Source of the DNA: Chloroflexota bacterium
GTDB lineage: Bacteria; Chloroflexota; Anaerolineae; Caldilineales; Caldilineaceae
Length of the DNA stretch: 64,000 bases
Reading direction: 5' to 3'
Assembly: GCA_016861025.1 (NCBI GenBank)
Contig: BOKO01000024.1
Span: 30,923-94,922, forward strand
Made by a program: the position numbers and the translations under genes
In this document: one piece after another, positions 49,770 through 58,545 of the stretch
Layout of the letters: each line of letters starts with the position of its first letter
Numbering within the stretch: the stretch's first letter is position 1
Notes under the pieces: generated by a model
Seen by the model: the letters and a program-made list of their open reading frames with translations, nothing else
The model's database searches: none
Told to the model about the DNA's origin: nothing

Positions 49770-51473
49770 CTATGGAGCGTCGTCGATCTTTTCGATGGAG
49801 ACCAACACGCGGTCGAGCGTCGTCTCGTGCCCCGGCGCGACCGACCAGTGGAGCCGAATGTTGATCTGTTCGCCTGTCAGCTTGCGGTTGACGCCTTCCC
49901 AGGTGAAAGCGGTGCGTCCTTCGGCAATCCACACCAGCTCGTTGATAAAAAATGGATAGCCGGACGACGGAATGAATTTGTCGAGCGAGCTGAGCAACTC
50001 CTCGCGCGTCGTGGCGCCGTACAACGCAATGCTTGCCCGGTTGAAGTCGAGCAGTTTAACTCGCGAAAGACATTCTTGAACGGCTTCGGTGTGTTGCTCA
50101 AAATAGCTGCGAAAATCTGTCACGCCCTGTGCACGCAATTGATCGATCGCCCGCTTCACACCGGAAAAATCCTGTTCCCAAAGTGAGATCGGCGAATTCT
50201 CAAAAAGATCGCGATAGCGTGCTTCGCTTTCGATCCGCGCCTGTTCAGCTTGCTTGCGCTGAGTAATGTCCTCGATGACGGCGATAAAATATTTGGGATG
50301 ATTCGAGTGATCACGCGCCAGCGAGACGGTGCGGTTCACCCAAACCAGCGAGCCATCCTTGCGAAATGCGCGTTTCTCCACGCTGTACGTGGTGCATTTA
50401 CCCGCAAGCATCGATTCCATCAACGCTTGTTCGGCGGCGAAGTCGTCGGGGTGTGTGATTTGCTGCACCGACATCGATAGAAGCTCCGAAGGTTCGTAGC
50501 CGATGATCGAACAAAGCTTCTGATTCACGCGCACGTAGCGTCCATCAAGGCTGACATGCGCCAGCCCGACAGCAGCCTGTTCAAAAGTGTTGCGCAGCCG
50601 CTCGTCGCTTTCGCGCATGGTCGCTTCAAAGAAGCGACGATCCGAGATATCGCGCGCTGTTACGACCGCGCCGACAGCTCTCCCTTGCACGTCGATAATT
50701 GGGTGAAGGCTGATGGACACGTGAACAACTTGACCGTCCTTGCGAAAACGGGTTGTTTCGTATTGTTCGGTGTTATATCCTTCGCGCGTGCGCCGCAGCA
50801 GATGGATGATTTCATCATATTGCTCGGATGTCAGGATGGTCGAGAGCGACTTACCCACAACTTCGCGGCGATTGTAGCCGTAGATGCGCTCTGCGGCGGC
50901 ATTCCAGGTTTGAATAACGCCGTCAAGGGTGACGCTGACAATCGCGTTCTCAGAAGACTCGACAATTGCGGTCAGGAATCGATGCGCTGTTTCCATTTGT
51001 CGACGCTCAATGTAGCGCCCAATGCGCTTGCCGATCTCGTTGAGCAGGCTGCGCTCCTCACTCAGGAAAGGCCCTTCGTCAGCCTTGACATGAGGGGAGA
51101 GGTAACCAACTGTGACGATGCCGATCTCTTTGCCTTCCACGATAATTGAGCAGTTTTGTTGCCACGGCGTATCACGATAGTTGGGTGTGTTATAAGGGCG
51201 GCCATTCACCAGAATGCGCGCACATGCATCGTTGGTGTGCTGCCAGGCGCCCGGCAGCAGCGCCACCAACTCAAAAAAATAATCGTCTGGTGAAACGCGC
51301 TCCTGATCAGCCAGATACGATTCACGATAGAGCGCCGACAACTCTTTAACGCGCTCGGCAAGTCGCAGTCCCGCAACGGATCCGTCATTTTGGGCAAGGG
51401 CCATCTCCAGTTCTGCAACGCGACTTCGCAACAGATCGAGTTCGGTTTCGAGAGATTGTGAAAACACCGGCAT
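49770..51473 (-). CDS. Multi-PAS sensor protein lacking an output domain
   Basis: This 567-residue protein opens with a coiled coil (about 5-50), then a GAF-like domain (about 60-160; WQHTNDACARILVNG). Two clear PAS domains with PAC motifs follow: about 165-285 (FLTAIVESSENAIVSVTLDGVIQTWN) and 290-415 (RNTFEQAAVGLAHVSLDG to FIAVIEDITQRKQAE). A third PAS-like region (about 425-567) completes it. No histidine kinase, GGDEF, EAL or other effector is present, and the stop follows directly. It may work through a separate partner or be the remnant of a longer sensor. Confidence 0.85.
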   Translation of the reverse strand: MPVFSQSLETELDLLRSRVAELEMALAQNDGSVAGLRLAERVKELSALYRESYLADQERVSPDDYFFELVALLPGAWQHTNDACARILVNGRPYNTPNYRDTPWQQNCSIIVEGKEIGIVTVGYLSPHVKADEGPFLSEERSLLNEIGKRIGRYIERRQMETAHRFLTAIVESSENAIVSVTLDGVIQTWNAAAERIYGYNRREVVGKSLSTILTSEQYDEIIHLLRRTREGYNTEQYETTRFRKDGQVVHVSISLHPIIDVQGRAVGAVVTARDISDRRFFEATMRESDERLRNTFEQAAVGLAHVSLDGRYVRVNQKLCSIIGYEPSELLSMSVQQITHPDDFAAEQALMESMLAGKCTTYSVEKRAFRKDGSLVWVNRTVSLARDHSNHPKYFIAVIEDITQRKQAEQARIESEARYRDLFENSPISLWEQDFSGVKRAIDQLRAQGVTDFRSYFEQHTEAVQECLSRVKLLDFNRASIALYGATTREELLSSLDKFIPSSGYPFFINELVWIAEGRTAFTWEGVNRKLTGEQINIRLHWSVAPGHETTLDRVLVSIEKIDDAP

Positions 51474-51647
51474 ACATTGGTCTCACTGGCAGGCTGTTAA
51501 AAGCCGCAACTCAAAAGTACAGCAAACTTTCCTGGATAAGATTCTATCCGATCTGACCAAAATCCGATGCATCGCCTGCACACTCAACTCCCAATTTGAT
51601 CGCACCTTCTGTTTATGCACCTGCTTGAGCCACGTCTTGGCAAACAA

Positions 51648-51678
51648 AAAGAGGATCAGCGCCAGGCTAATCCTCTTT
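51648..51678 (-). terminator. Rho-independent terminator of the first cold-shock gene
   Basis: A 9-bp stem (AAAGAGGAT/ATCCTCTTT) with a 13-base loop is followed on the minus strand by TTTTTGTTTG. It lies about 80 bp after the csp stop at 51757. Confidence 0.8.
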
Positions 51679-51756
51679 AAATTCTGGTCACATTGCCTAT
51701 CGGTCTGCAACGCACATCACGATTGACGCTGCGTGCGCCTCAGGCTCGACGTGCGA

Positions 51757-51969
51757 CTAGATCTTCTGCACCTTCGCAGCGGCTGGGCCCTTCGGTCCCT
51801 GCTCAACCGAGTACTCGACCTTGTCGCCCTCGGCGAGTGTGCGGAAACCGGCGGCCATGATAGCGGTCTGATGGACAAAGACATCCTTCTTGCCAGAATC
51901 CGGCGTGATGAAGCCGTACCCCTTCTGATCGTTGAACCACTTGACGGTGCCTTTTTCGCGAGCGGACAT
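51757..51969 (-). CDS. Cold-shock protein (CspA family), copy 1
   Basis: This 70-residue single-domain OB-fold protein has RNP1 (KGYGFITPD) and RNP2 (DVFVHQTAI) nucleic-acid-binding motifs. It acts as an RNA chaperone, often at low temperature. It is about 85% identical to the neighbour at 52184. It has its own promoter and a leader of about 145 nt; the ribosome site AAAGGAAG sits within GAAA-GGAAG-TTTC, a small possible hairpin. The open frame upstream of ATG 51969 is leader sequence. Confidence 0.97.
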   Translation of the reverse strand: MSAREKGTVKWFNDQKGYGFITPDSGKKDVFVHQTAIMAAGFRTLAEGDKVEYSVEQGPKGPAAAKVQKI

Positions 51970-52149
51970 GTTGGAAACTTCCTTTCTGGTGCTGTTTACT
52001 GATACTGATACTGTGCTACGAAATGTGGTCATTCCCAACGGTAAAACAATAAGCCGCCCAGACGTAAAGTCAGAGCGGCTGTACTTCACTCGCTGTAGGA
52101 CTTACATTCTAGCAAAAGCTAGTATATCCGACCCTATTATCCATGTCAA
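51970..52149 (-). promoter_or_regulatory. Promoter and structured 5' leader of csp copy 1
   Basis: On the minus strand, TTGACA (52144-52149) and TATACT (52121-52126) are 17 bp apart, a near-consensus promoter. Transcription would start near 52114, giving a leader of about 145 nt. The leader holds a palindrome CTAGC-AAAA-GCTAG at its 5' end (52109-52122), a stem AGCCGC/GCGGCT (52052-52057 with 52075-52080), and a box shared with the second csp leader. Confidence 0.82.
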
Positions 52150-52183
52150 AAATGATGAATAGCTGCAATAGCGCGCCATCCAC

Positions 52184-52396
52184 CTAGACTTTTTGAACAT
52201 TTGCGGCTGACGGGCCTTTGGGTCCCTGCTCAACCGAAAACTCCACCTTGTCGCCCTCAGCAAGAGTGCGAAAGCCGGCGCTCATGATCGAAGTCTGGTG
52301 TACGAACACGTCCTTTTTGCCAGAATCCGGTGTGATGAAGCCGAAGCCCTTTTGCTCATTGAACCACTTAACGGTGCCTTTTTCTCGAGTAGCCAT
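52184..52396 (-). CDS. Cold-shock protein (CspA family), copy 2
   Basis: This 70-residue CspA-family protein has RNP1 (KGFGFITPD) and RNP2 (DVFVHQTSI). It is a tandem paralogue of the gene at 51757, transcribed from its own promoter. The ribosome site lies in GGAAA-GGGAA-TTTCC, the same mini-hairpin pattern as copy 1. No terminator is seen before the copy 1 promoter, so read-through into copy 1 is possible. Confidence 0.97.
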   Translation of the reverse strand: MATREKGTVKWFNEQKGFGFITPDSGKKDVFVHQTSIMSAGFRTLAEGDKVEFSVEQGPKGPSAANVQKV

Positions 52397-52571
52397 GTTG
52401 GAAATTCCCTTTCCTGAAAAAAATGTTATAGACAACGGTACAAAATCTGGTCGTTTCCAACGGCAAAAAAATACCGCCCAAACTTGTAGCTCAGGCGGTG
52501 GTTGTTTACTCGCTTTAGAACGTACAATATTTTGTAATGCTTACTTTATCGCTTGAAACCTTTGTTGTCAA
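52397..52571 (-). promoter_or_regulatory. Promoter and structured 5' leader of csp copy 2
   Basis: On the minus strand, TTGACA (52566-52571) and TAAAGT (52543-52548) are 17 bp apart. Predicted initiation near 52536 gives a leader of about 140 nt. It contains a stem ACCGCC/GGCGGT (52473-52478 with 52494-52499), followed by a T-rich run. The position and surrounding box match the copy 1 leader, with one compensatory pair change. Confidence 0.82.
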
Positions 52572-52657
52572 ATCGGTTGCACCGTGAAATCACAATTGAT
52601 GTTGGTGCACCCGCCTTGCGACAAGCCTGCCTGATCAAGCGGAGCGCCGGGCGCGCA

Positions 52658-52894
52658 TCATTTACTGTCCACGGCGTTCAACATATCCCACAGATTCGTG
52701 AACAGTTCAGTGACGCTGGCATGATGCTGCGGTGCACCGCCAGCCGGATCAAGCGTCGTCGCCCGCCAGGGAGCGTCCTCGCTTTCACGCCAGAAGCGCA
52801 CCATCACCGTACGATAGTTCCGGCGATAGGCGCGTTCGGCAAAGGCGGCGCTGAAGTGAGCTGGCGGCTGAATTTGTGCGGGCAAAGTATTCAT
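52658..52894 (-). CDS. Small conserved hypothetical protein
   Basis: This 78-residue protein has a core RNYRTVMVRFWRESEDAPWRATTLDPAGG and a C-terminal helix SVTELFTNLWDML. The pattern of VRFWRE, then WR, then a Leu-rich helix resembles a small protein family widespread in Chloroflexota and cyanobacteria with no known function. The ATG at 52894 has a strong GGAGGA site. It stands alone. The 263-bp gap to the next gene holds an 8-bp inverted repeat (CCGTTAGC/GCTAACGG near 53028-53059) and nothing else clear. Confidence 0.7.
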   Translation of the reverse strand: MNTLPAQIQPPAHFSAAFAERAYRRNYRTVMVRFWRESEDAPWRATTLDPAGGAPQHHASVTELFTNLWDMLNAVDSK

Positions 52895-53184
52895 CGCATC
52901 CTCCAGTGGAACCGAATCCATTGTACATTCCCTCTGTCAAAACCGATTGTGCACCACTCCTTTCGGCTGCTTCCCTTATACAACCGAAAAATCTTTGACT
53001 GGTGCGTGCACATAGAGTGCCACACACCCGTTAGCATCGCGTTAGCAGGCCGCTAACGGTCACTGCGACCATGGCAACCACGTCATTTTATGAAAAAAGC
53101 GTAAGCAAAACGAAGGCGCTGCTGAAGGAAATTCCAAGATCGAACTGGTGATTACAAAGCAATGGGTATACAATACGCGCCACT

Positions 53185-56100
53185 ATGACGCTTCTTTCTT
53201 TGCACATGCTCGGCGCGTTCGACGTGCGCTTCAACGGTCAGTCGCTTCGCGGCTTTCGCTCGGTCAAAAACGAGGCGCTGCTTGCCCATCTGGCGCTGAC
53301 AGCCGGTCGCCCCCATACGCGCGCGGCGTTGGCTGGGTTGCTTTGGCCCGACCAACCAGAAAATGCAGCGCGGCGCAATCTACGCCAGGCGCTCTTTCAA
53401 CTGCGCGCTGTGCTCGATGCCGCTGCTACAGTCCTGATCGCCGATCAGAACGTGGTGCGCCTCGATGACGCCAACGTTTGGGTCGATGCCGCCGTCTTTA
53501 CACAACTCTACGATGCGTGCCGGCGACACAATCACGTCGCCCTGCAAAGCTGTCCTGCCTGTATGGCGCGCTATGAGGAAGCCGTCGAACTCTACCGCGG
53601 CGAGTTTCTGCACGGACTCTTCATCGACGACAGCCAGCCGCTTGAAGAGTGGGTGTTGCTGCAACGCGAGTGGTTTCATGCGCGTTGCATGGAGATGTTG
53701 GATGCGCTCGCCGCCTGGCGCGAGGCGAATGGAGACTACAGCGCTGCTCATCGCTATGCACAGCGCCAGATCGAGCTTGACCCGTTGCGCGAAGAAGCCT
53801 ATCGCCGCGCTATGCGCGCGCTGGCGTTAGCCGGGCAGCGCGGCGCTGCACTCGCCGCATACGAAAGCTGTTGGCGTCTGCTCGAAGAAGAGCTCGGCGC
53901 CTCTCCTTCAGTCGAAACTGAAACGCTGGCTGCGCAGATTCGCACTGGAGCCTTGCCTGGTGCAGCCTCAACGCTTCCAGTAACTGTACACGGCGTCGCG
54001 CCTCGTCTGCATAATCTGCCGCCCCCATCCACCACCTTCATCGGTCGCGAGACAGAGCAGACGCGGCTGCGCCAATGGCTGCTCGACCCCATGCGCCGCC
54101 TGATCACGATCGTCGGCCCCGGAGGCGCAGGCAAGACGAGGCTGGCGCTGGCCGCGGCTCAAGACATCAGCGGCGCGTTTGCCGACGGCGTCTGGTTCAT
54201 CCCCCTGGTCGGCGTCGACAACCTCGATGCATTGGTTTCCGCCGTCGGTCGCGAGCTAGGGATAAGTTTTCAGGCTGCACCGGACCCATGGCAGCAACTG
54301 ATTGCATTTCTCGTCGCGCGCGAAGTGTTGCTCATCCTCGACAACTTCGAGCATCTACTGGCGCTGGCAGCGAGAATCGACGAGCTGCTTTCTCGGGCGC
54401 CGCGCCTCAAATTACTCGTCACCTCCCGCGCACGGCTCAATTTCCAGGCGGAGCACATCATGCCGTTGCAAGGGTTGCCTCTGCCTGAGCCTGATGTAGG
54501 AGTCGTTGCGCTAGAACGCTTTGGCGGCGCCCGGCTTTTTCTTGACCGCGCGCAGTCGGTCGATCCCGGGTTCACCGTTGACGAAGCAAATGCACGCGCC
54601 ATCGCCGACATCTGTCGAGCGGTGGAAGGGCTGCCGCTGGCGATCGAGCTGGCGGCAAGTTGGGTGGAAAGTTACACCTGTGAAGAGATCGCGGCGGCGA
54701 TTCATAGCAATCTCGACTTTCTGGCGACAACAAAACAGGATGTGCCGGCGCGCCAACGCAGCGTACGCGCCGTCTTCGATTATTCGTGGCGACTGCTTAC
54801 TCAGGATGAGCAGCGCGTGCTTGCCCAATTGTCGGTCTTTCGCGGCGAGTTCGGTCGCGACGCCGCGCTTGCTGTCACGCTTGCCTCGGTAGAGACGATC
54901 ATGGGATTGGTGCGCCAGTCGCTGCTGCGCGTTGTACGCCCGGGGCGCTTTGTGATGCACGAATTGCTGCGCCAGTTTGCAAGCGAGCAGGCAGCCCAAC
55001 TCGCACTTCACGATCCTGCCCTGCAGATCGCAGCGGCGCGCCTGCGCCATGCCCATTATTTTCTAAAGCTGCTCGCCGATCAGACGGCGCTGCTGGTCGG
55101 CAAGGAGCCACAACGCAGCGTGGCGCTCCTCAACGCCGAGGTCGAGAATCTGCGCGCAGCCTGGCAGTGGGCGATCAAGCACGGCGCAACGGTGGAATTG
55201 GCGCAGGCGCTGGAGGGCGCTGCGCGCTTTCACGAACTGGCTGGACTGCACCGCGAGGCAGTGCAGCTTTTCAACGATGCGCTGGCGATCATCGCCGACG
55301 AGCCGGCGCGCGCTGCGCTGCAAATCGAGATCGCGCGCGCTTGCATTATTCTGGCGCGCTACGATGACGCCATGGCAGCAGGGCGTGCTGCGCTGGAAAG
55401 CGCACAGCAACGCAACGACGACGAACAGGCCGCCGCTGCTCTGCTTCAATTAGGCATCGTCGCCAACGCTATGGGAGACGCAGCTGCTTCCGAAAAATAT
55501 CTGCTTGCAGCGCTGCCGCTGGCGCAACACGCCGAAGCCGAGGCGTTGATCGCCGAAATTCTGGCCGCGCAGGCGGCTGCCCGCACCTATCTGGGGGGCG
55601 ATGGCGGCGATTTGCTCCACCAGGCGCTGGCGATCTATCGCAGCCTGGGCAACCGGCGCCGCGAAGGACTCACGCTCAGCGACCTCGCCATGATCGCAAC
55701 GCGTGCGCCCGACTGGGACGCCTGTGCACGCTACGCCACCGCCGCACTTGAGATCGCCAGAGACCTGGGCGAACGGCGTTTCGAGTCGATGACGCTGAAT
55801 ATCCTCGCCGCCGCGCACGCCGAACGCGGCGATTTGGCCGAATCGGATCGAGCATTGCATCGCTCCGCGCATCTGGCGCGTGCGATCGGCTATCAGCTTG
55901 GCGAGGTCAATGCGCTCAATAGCCTGGGACTGAATTACCTCCACCGGCAAGAGCGCGCCATGGCGCGCGACTATTTCGAGCAGGCGTTGGCAATTGCGCG
56001 ACGCACGAACTATCGCCGCGGCGTTGGCGCGCTGCTTAGCAACCTCGGCGTCATTGCAGCGCAGGACGAGGAGTACGCCCGCGCTGAACAGCTTCAGCGC

Positions 56101-56985
56101 GAGGCGCTGGAAATCGCGCGCGCCGCCGAAGACCACTACTTCACGGTCGTTCGTCTCGACAGCCTGGGCGACGTGTTGCGCTGGCAGGGTGACTATGCCG
56201 GCGCGTTTGCTTGCTTCGTCGAGGCGGCGGAGCTGGCGGCGCGCATCGGCAACGCCAGCCTGGAGGCGCACGCTCGCACCGATGTCGGTCTGCTTGCACA
56301 ATTTTTTTGCGATGCGCGCTGTGAACGCGAGCTAAACCGCGGGCTGCTGCTGGCGCGTCAAGTGCAGGACATCGGCTGCGAATGCCGCGCCGCTGCTGCG
56401 CTGGCGGCGCGGCGTTTTGCCGGGCACTGCGATCCTGCTGCGCTGACGGAGTTGGAGTCTGTGGCCGCGCGGGCACGCGCCGCCAGCGAAACCGCTGCCG
56501 AGGCGCACGCACAGACTGCGCTTGGCGCCATGCAGCTCGAACAGGGCGTGTATGCGGCTGCGGCGGCTGCGCTCGACCGTGCGCTGACGCTGTGGCGCGA
56601 TCTGCCCGGTGCGTCGATGCGGCTGGCGCCGCTGGCGCTGCTGGCGAACCTGCACCGCCGACGCAACGACCTGCCAGCCGCCCTACGCACGGTCGAGGAA
56701 ATCCTGCACATTCTCGATGACGGCGCCAACGGATATCACAACATCGGCGGTGTGGATGACCCGATGGCAGTGTATATAGCCTGTGTGGAGGCGCTTGGCG
56801 CTGCTGGCGATGAGCGCGCGCAGGTAATCCTCCAGCGCGGTCGCCAACATCTGCTCGCCCAAGCCAACGCCTTTCCCAGCCCCATGTTGCGAGCGCGTGT
56901 TGAGGGATGGCAGCAGACGACGCCGGAGGCTCATCGAAACACTGGAAACTTACCGACACCACAGTCAAGATCGGATAGCACATGA
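53185..56985 (+). CDS. AfsR-like regulator: BTAD domain, NB-ARC-type ATPase and TPR repeats
   Basis: This 1266-residue protein starts with a winged-helix DNA-binding part (LHMLGAFDVRFNGQSLRGF, AALAGLLWPDQPENAARRNLRQALFQLR in pieces) and a BTAD helical domain (about 95-250). A P-loop NTPase follows, with Walker A GPGGAGKTRL (about 310-319), Walker B VLLILDNFEHLL and the GLPLAIELAASWVESY motif. The C-terminal 600 residues are TPR repeats (such as ALNSLGLNYLHRQERAMARDYFEQALAIAR). It is a STAND-type signal-integrating activator. The stop overlaps the start of the methyltransferase-epimerase gene (ATGA), so they are co-expressed. Confidence 0.93.
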   Translation: MTLLSLHMLGAFDVRFNGQSLRGFRSVKNEALLAHLALTAGRPHTRAALAGLLWPDQPENAARRNLRQALFQLRAVLDAAATVLIADQNVVRLDDANVWVDAAVFTQLYDACRRHNHVALQSCPACMARYEEAVELYRGEFLHGLFIDDSQPLEEWVLLQREWFHARCMEMLDALAAWREANGDYSAAHRYAQRQIELDPLREEAYRRAMRALALAGQRGAALAAYESCWRLLEEELGASPSVETETLAAQIRTGALPGAASTLPVTVHGVAPRLHNLPPPSTTFIGRETEQTRLRQWLLDPMRRLITIVGPGGAGKTRLALAAAQDISGAFADGVWFIPLVGVDNLDALVSAVGRELGISFQAAPDPWQQLIAFLVAREVLLILDNFEHLLALAARIDELLSRAPRLKLLVTSRARLNFQAEHIMPLQGLPLPEPDVGVVALERFGGARLFLDRAQSVDPGFTVDEANARAIADICRAVEGLPLAIELAASWVESYTCEEIAAAIHSNLDFLATTKQDVPARQRSVRAVFDYSWRLLTQDEQRVLAQLSVFRGEFGRDAALAVTLASVETIMGLVRQSLLRVVRPGRFVMHELLRQFASEQAAQLALHDPALQIAAARLRHAHYFLKLLADQTALLVGKEPQRSVALLNAEVENLRAAWQWAIKHGATVELAQALEGAARFHELAGLHREAVQLFNDALAIIADEPARAALQIEIARACIILARYDDAMAAGRAALESAQQRNDDEQAAAALLQLGIVANAMGDAAASEKYLLAALPLAQHAEAEALIAEILAAQAAARTYLGGDGGDLLHQALAIYRSLGNRRREGLTLSDLAMIATRAPDWDACARYATAALEIARDLGERRFESMTLNILAAAHAERGDLAESDRALHRSAHLARAIGYQLGEVNALNSLGLNYLHRQERAMARDYFEQALAIARRTNYRRGVGALLSNLGVIAAQDEEYARAEQLQREALEIARAAEDHYFTVVRLDSLGDVLRWQGDYAGAFACFVEAAELAARIGNASLEAHARTDVGLLAQFFCDARCERELNRGLLLARQVQDIGCECRAAAALAARRFAGHCDPAALTELESVAARARAASETAAEAHAQTALGAMQLEQGVYAAAAAALDRALTLWRDLPGASMRLAPLALLANLHRRRNDLPAALRTVEEILHILDDGANGYHNIGGVDDPMAVYIACVEALGAAGDERAQVILQRGRQHLLAQANAFPSPMLRARVEGWQQTTPEAHRNTGNLPTPQSRSDST

Positions 56986-58409
56986 AACAGTTTGACCCTG
57001 CAACAAGCTTCGGGCCTGAAGTTGCCGCTCATTATGATGACTATCTGCGCGGGGACGAGGCGGCTGCGGCGGCGTTTCTGGCGCAGCTTGCCGGCGATCG
57101 CCGTGCGCTTGAGTTCGCCATCGGCGCCGGGCGTATTGCGCTGCCGCTGGTGGAACACGGCGTCGAGGTCGATGGCATCGAACTGTCACCCGACATGGTC
57201 GCCCGACTGCGCGCCAAACCTGGCGGTGACCGCATCAACGTCACGCTGGGCGACATGAGCACTGTCACCACGGGTCGGCGCTACCAGGTGGTGTATCTGG
57301 TCTTCAACACTATCTTCAACCTGCTGACTGCCGACGACCAGATTCGCTGCTTCGAGAATGCGGCGCGGCATCTGGCGCCCGACGGCTGCTTTGTGGTCGA
57401 GACCGCGTTGCCGCACGCCTGGATTGCACCTAATCAGCCAGATTACGTCCATGCCGAGCACGTTGGCATGGACACCATCGTGCTCGATGTGGCGCGCTAC
57501 AACCCGGTCACGCAACATCTCGAAGAGAATCATGTGCACCTGTCCGCAGATGGCATTTCCATGAAGCCGATCGTGTGTCGCTTGATCACGCCGGGCGAGA
57601 TGGACTTGATGGCGCGCATTGCCGGGTTGCGTCTGGTCGAACGCTACGCCAACTGGGAGCGCAGCCCCTTCGACATTCACAGCACTGCGCATGTCTCGAT
57701 CTACCGGCTCGATCAGCCGGTCCGCGCGGGCGAAACGCAGCGTAGGAAAGATATGCAATCGGCGCTTCACATCAGCCCTTCCATCCTCGCCGCCGACACT
57801 GCGAATCTTGCTGCTGCCGTGCGTGCGGCGGCAGCCGGCGGCGCCGACTCGCTGCACATCGACATCATGGACGGTCACTATGTCGCCAACTACGCCTTCA
57901 GCCCCAAGACGTTGGCTGACCTGCGCCGGGTGACGACGCTGCCGCTGCACGCACATCTCGAAGTCGGCAATCCCGACGCCGTACTGCCGCTCTTTGCCGA
58001 AGCCAATATGATCATCGTGCAGGAAGATGCGACGCCCGACCTGGCGGCGACGATTGCGGCGATCCGACAACTCGGCTGCGCGGTGGGCGTGGCGGTCAAC
58101 CGTGACCGCCCGGTCGAGCCGCTGCTGCCAGTCCTGGATCGCGTCGATCTGCTGCTGGTGATGGCGGTCGAGCCGGGCTTTGGCGGTCAGCCTTTCGACG
58201 CCAGCGTGCTCGACAAAGTGCATTGGCTGCATGTCCAGCGCGCGCAGAGCGGGTGTGGCTTTGCGATTGGGCTGGACGGCGGCATCAACGCCGTGACGAT
58301 TGCGCCAGCGGTGGCGGCAGGCGCCGATTTCTTCGCCGTCGGCAGCGCGGCGTTCACGGGCGACATCACAGCGGCAGTGCAGCAACTGCGCACCGCGGCT
58401 GGCGCGTGA
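56982..58409 (+). CDS. SAM-dependent methyltransferase fused to ribulose-phosphate 3-epimerase-like domain (copy 2)
   Basis: This 475-residue protein has a class I methyltransferase (1 to about 245), with SAM motif I ALEFAIGAGRIALPL (42-56), the acidic VDGIELSPDM and QVVYLVFNTIFNL. Residues 258-475 are an epimerase barrel (SPSILAADTANL, HIDIMDGHYVANYAFSP, MAVEPGFGGQPF, LDGGIN), about 80-85% identical to the protein at 46559. An internal ATG at 57753 could start the epimerase alone, since AGGAAAG lies just before it. The two activities have no obvious metabolic link, so the fusion probably arose by joining of a duplicated epimerase gene. It is translationally coupled to the regulator. Confidence 0.87.
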   Translation: MKQFDPATSFGPEVAAHYDDYLRGDEAAAAAFLAQLAGDRRALEFAIGAGRIALPLVEHGVEVDGIELSPDMVARLRAKPGGDRINVTLGDMSTVTTGRRYQVVYLVFNTIFNLLTADDQIRCFENAARHLAPDGCFVVETALPHAWIAPNQPDYVHAEHVGMDTIVLDVARYNPVTQHLEENHVHLSADGISMKPIVCRLITPGEMDLMARIAGLRLVERYANWERSPFDIHSTAHVSIYRLDQPVRAGETQRRKDMQSALHISPSILAADTANLAAAVRAAAAGGADSLHIDIMDGHYVANYAFSPKTLADLRRVTTLPLHAHLEVGNPDAVLPLFAEANMIIVQEDATPDLAATIAAIRQLGCAVGVAVNRDRPVEPLLPVLDRVDLLLVMAVEPGFGGQPFDASVLDKVHWLHVQRAQSGCGFAIGLDGGINAVTIAPAVAAGADFFAVGSAAFTGDITAAVQQLRTAAGA

Positions 58410-58545
58410 CCAGGCAGAGTGACGCTGCTGATTTCACCCTGACCTCGTAATCAGTCCGGAATCAGTGAAATGCACGCGCCCGCTTGCATCCAACCAGGGG
58501 CGCGCCCTACAGTCCCCGCTACCATGCTTTGTTAAGCTGTGTCAC

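Noticed and set aside
53028..53059. Inverted repeat CCGTTAGC/GCTAACGG as an attachment site or operator
   Set aside because: It is only 8 bp, with no second copy and no integrase nearby. It could be an operator for the BTAD gene, but nothing supports that.
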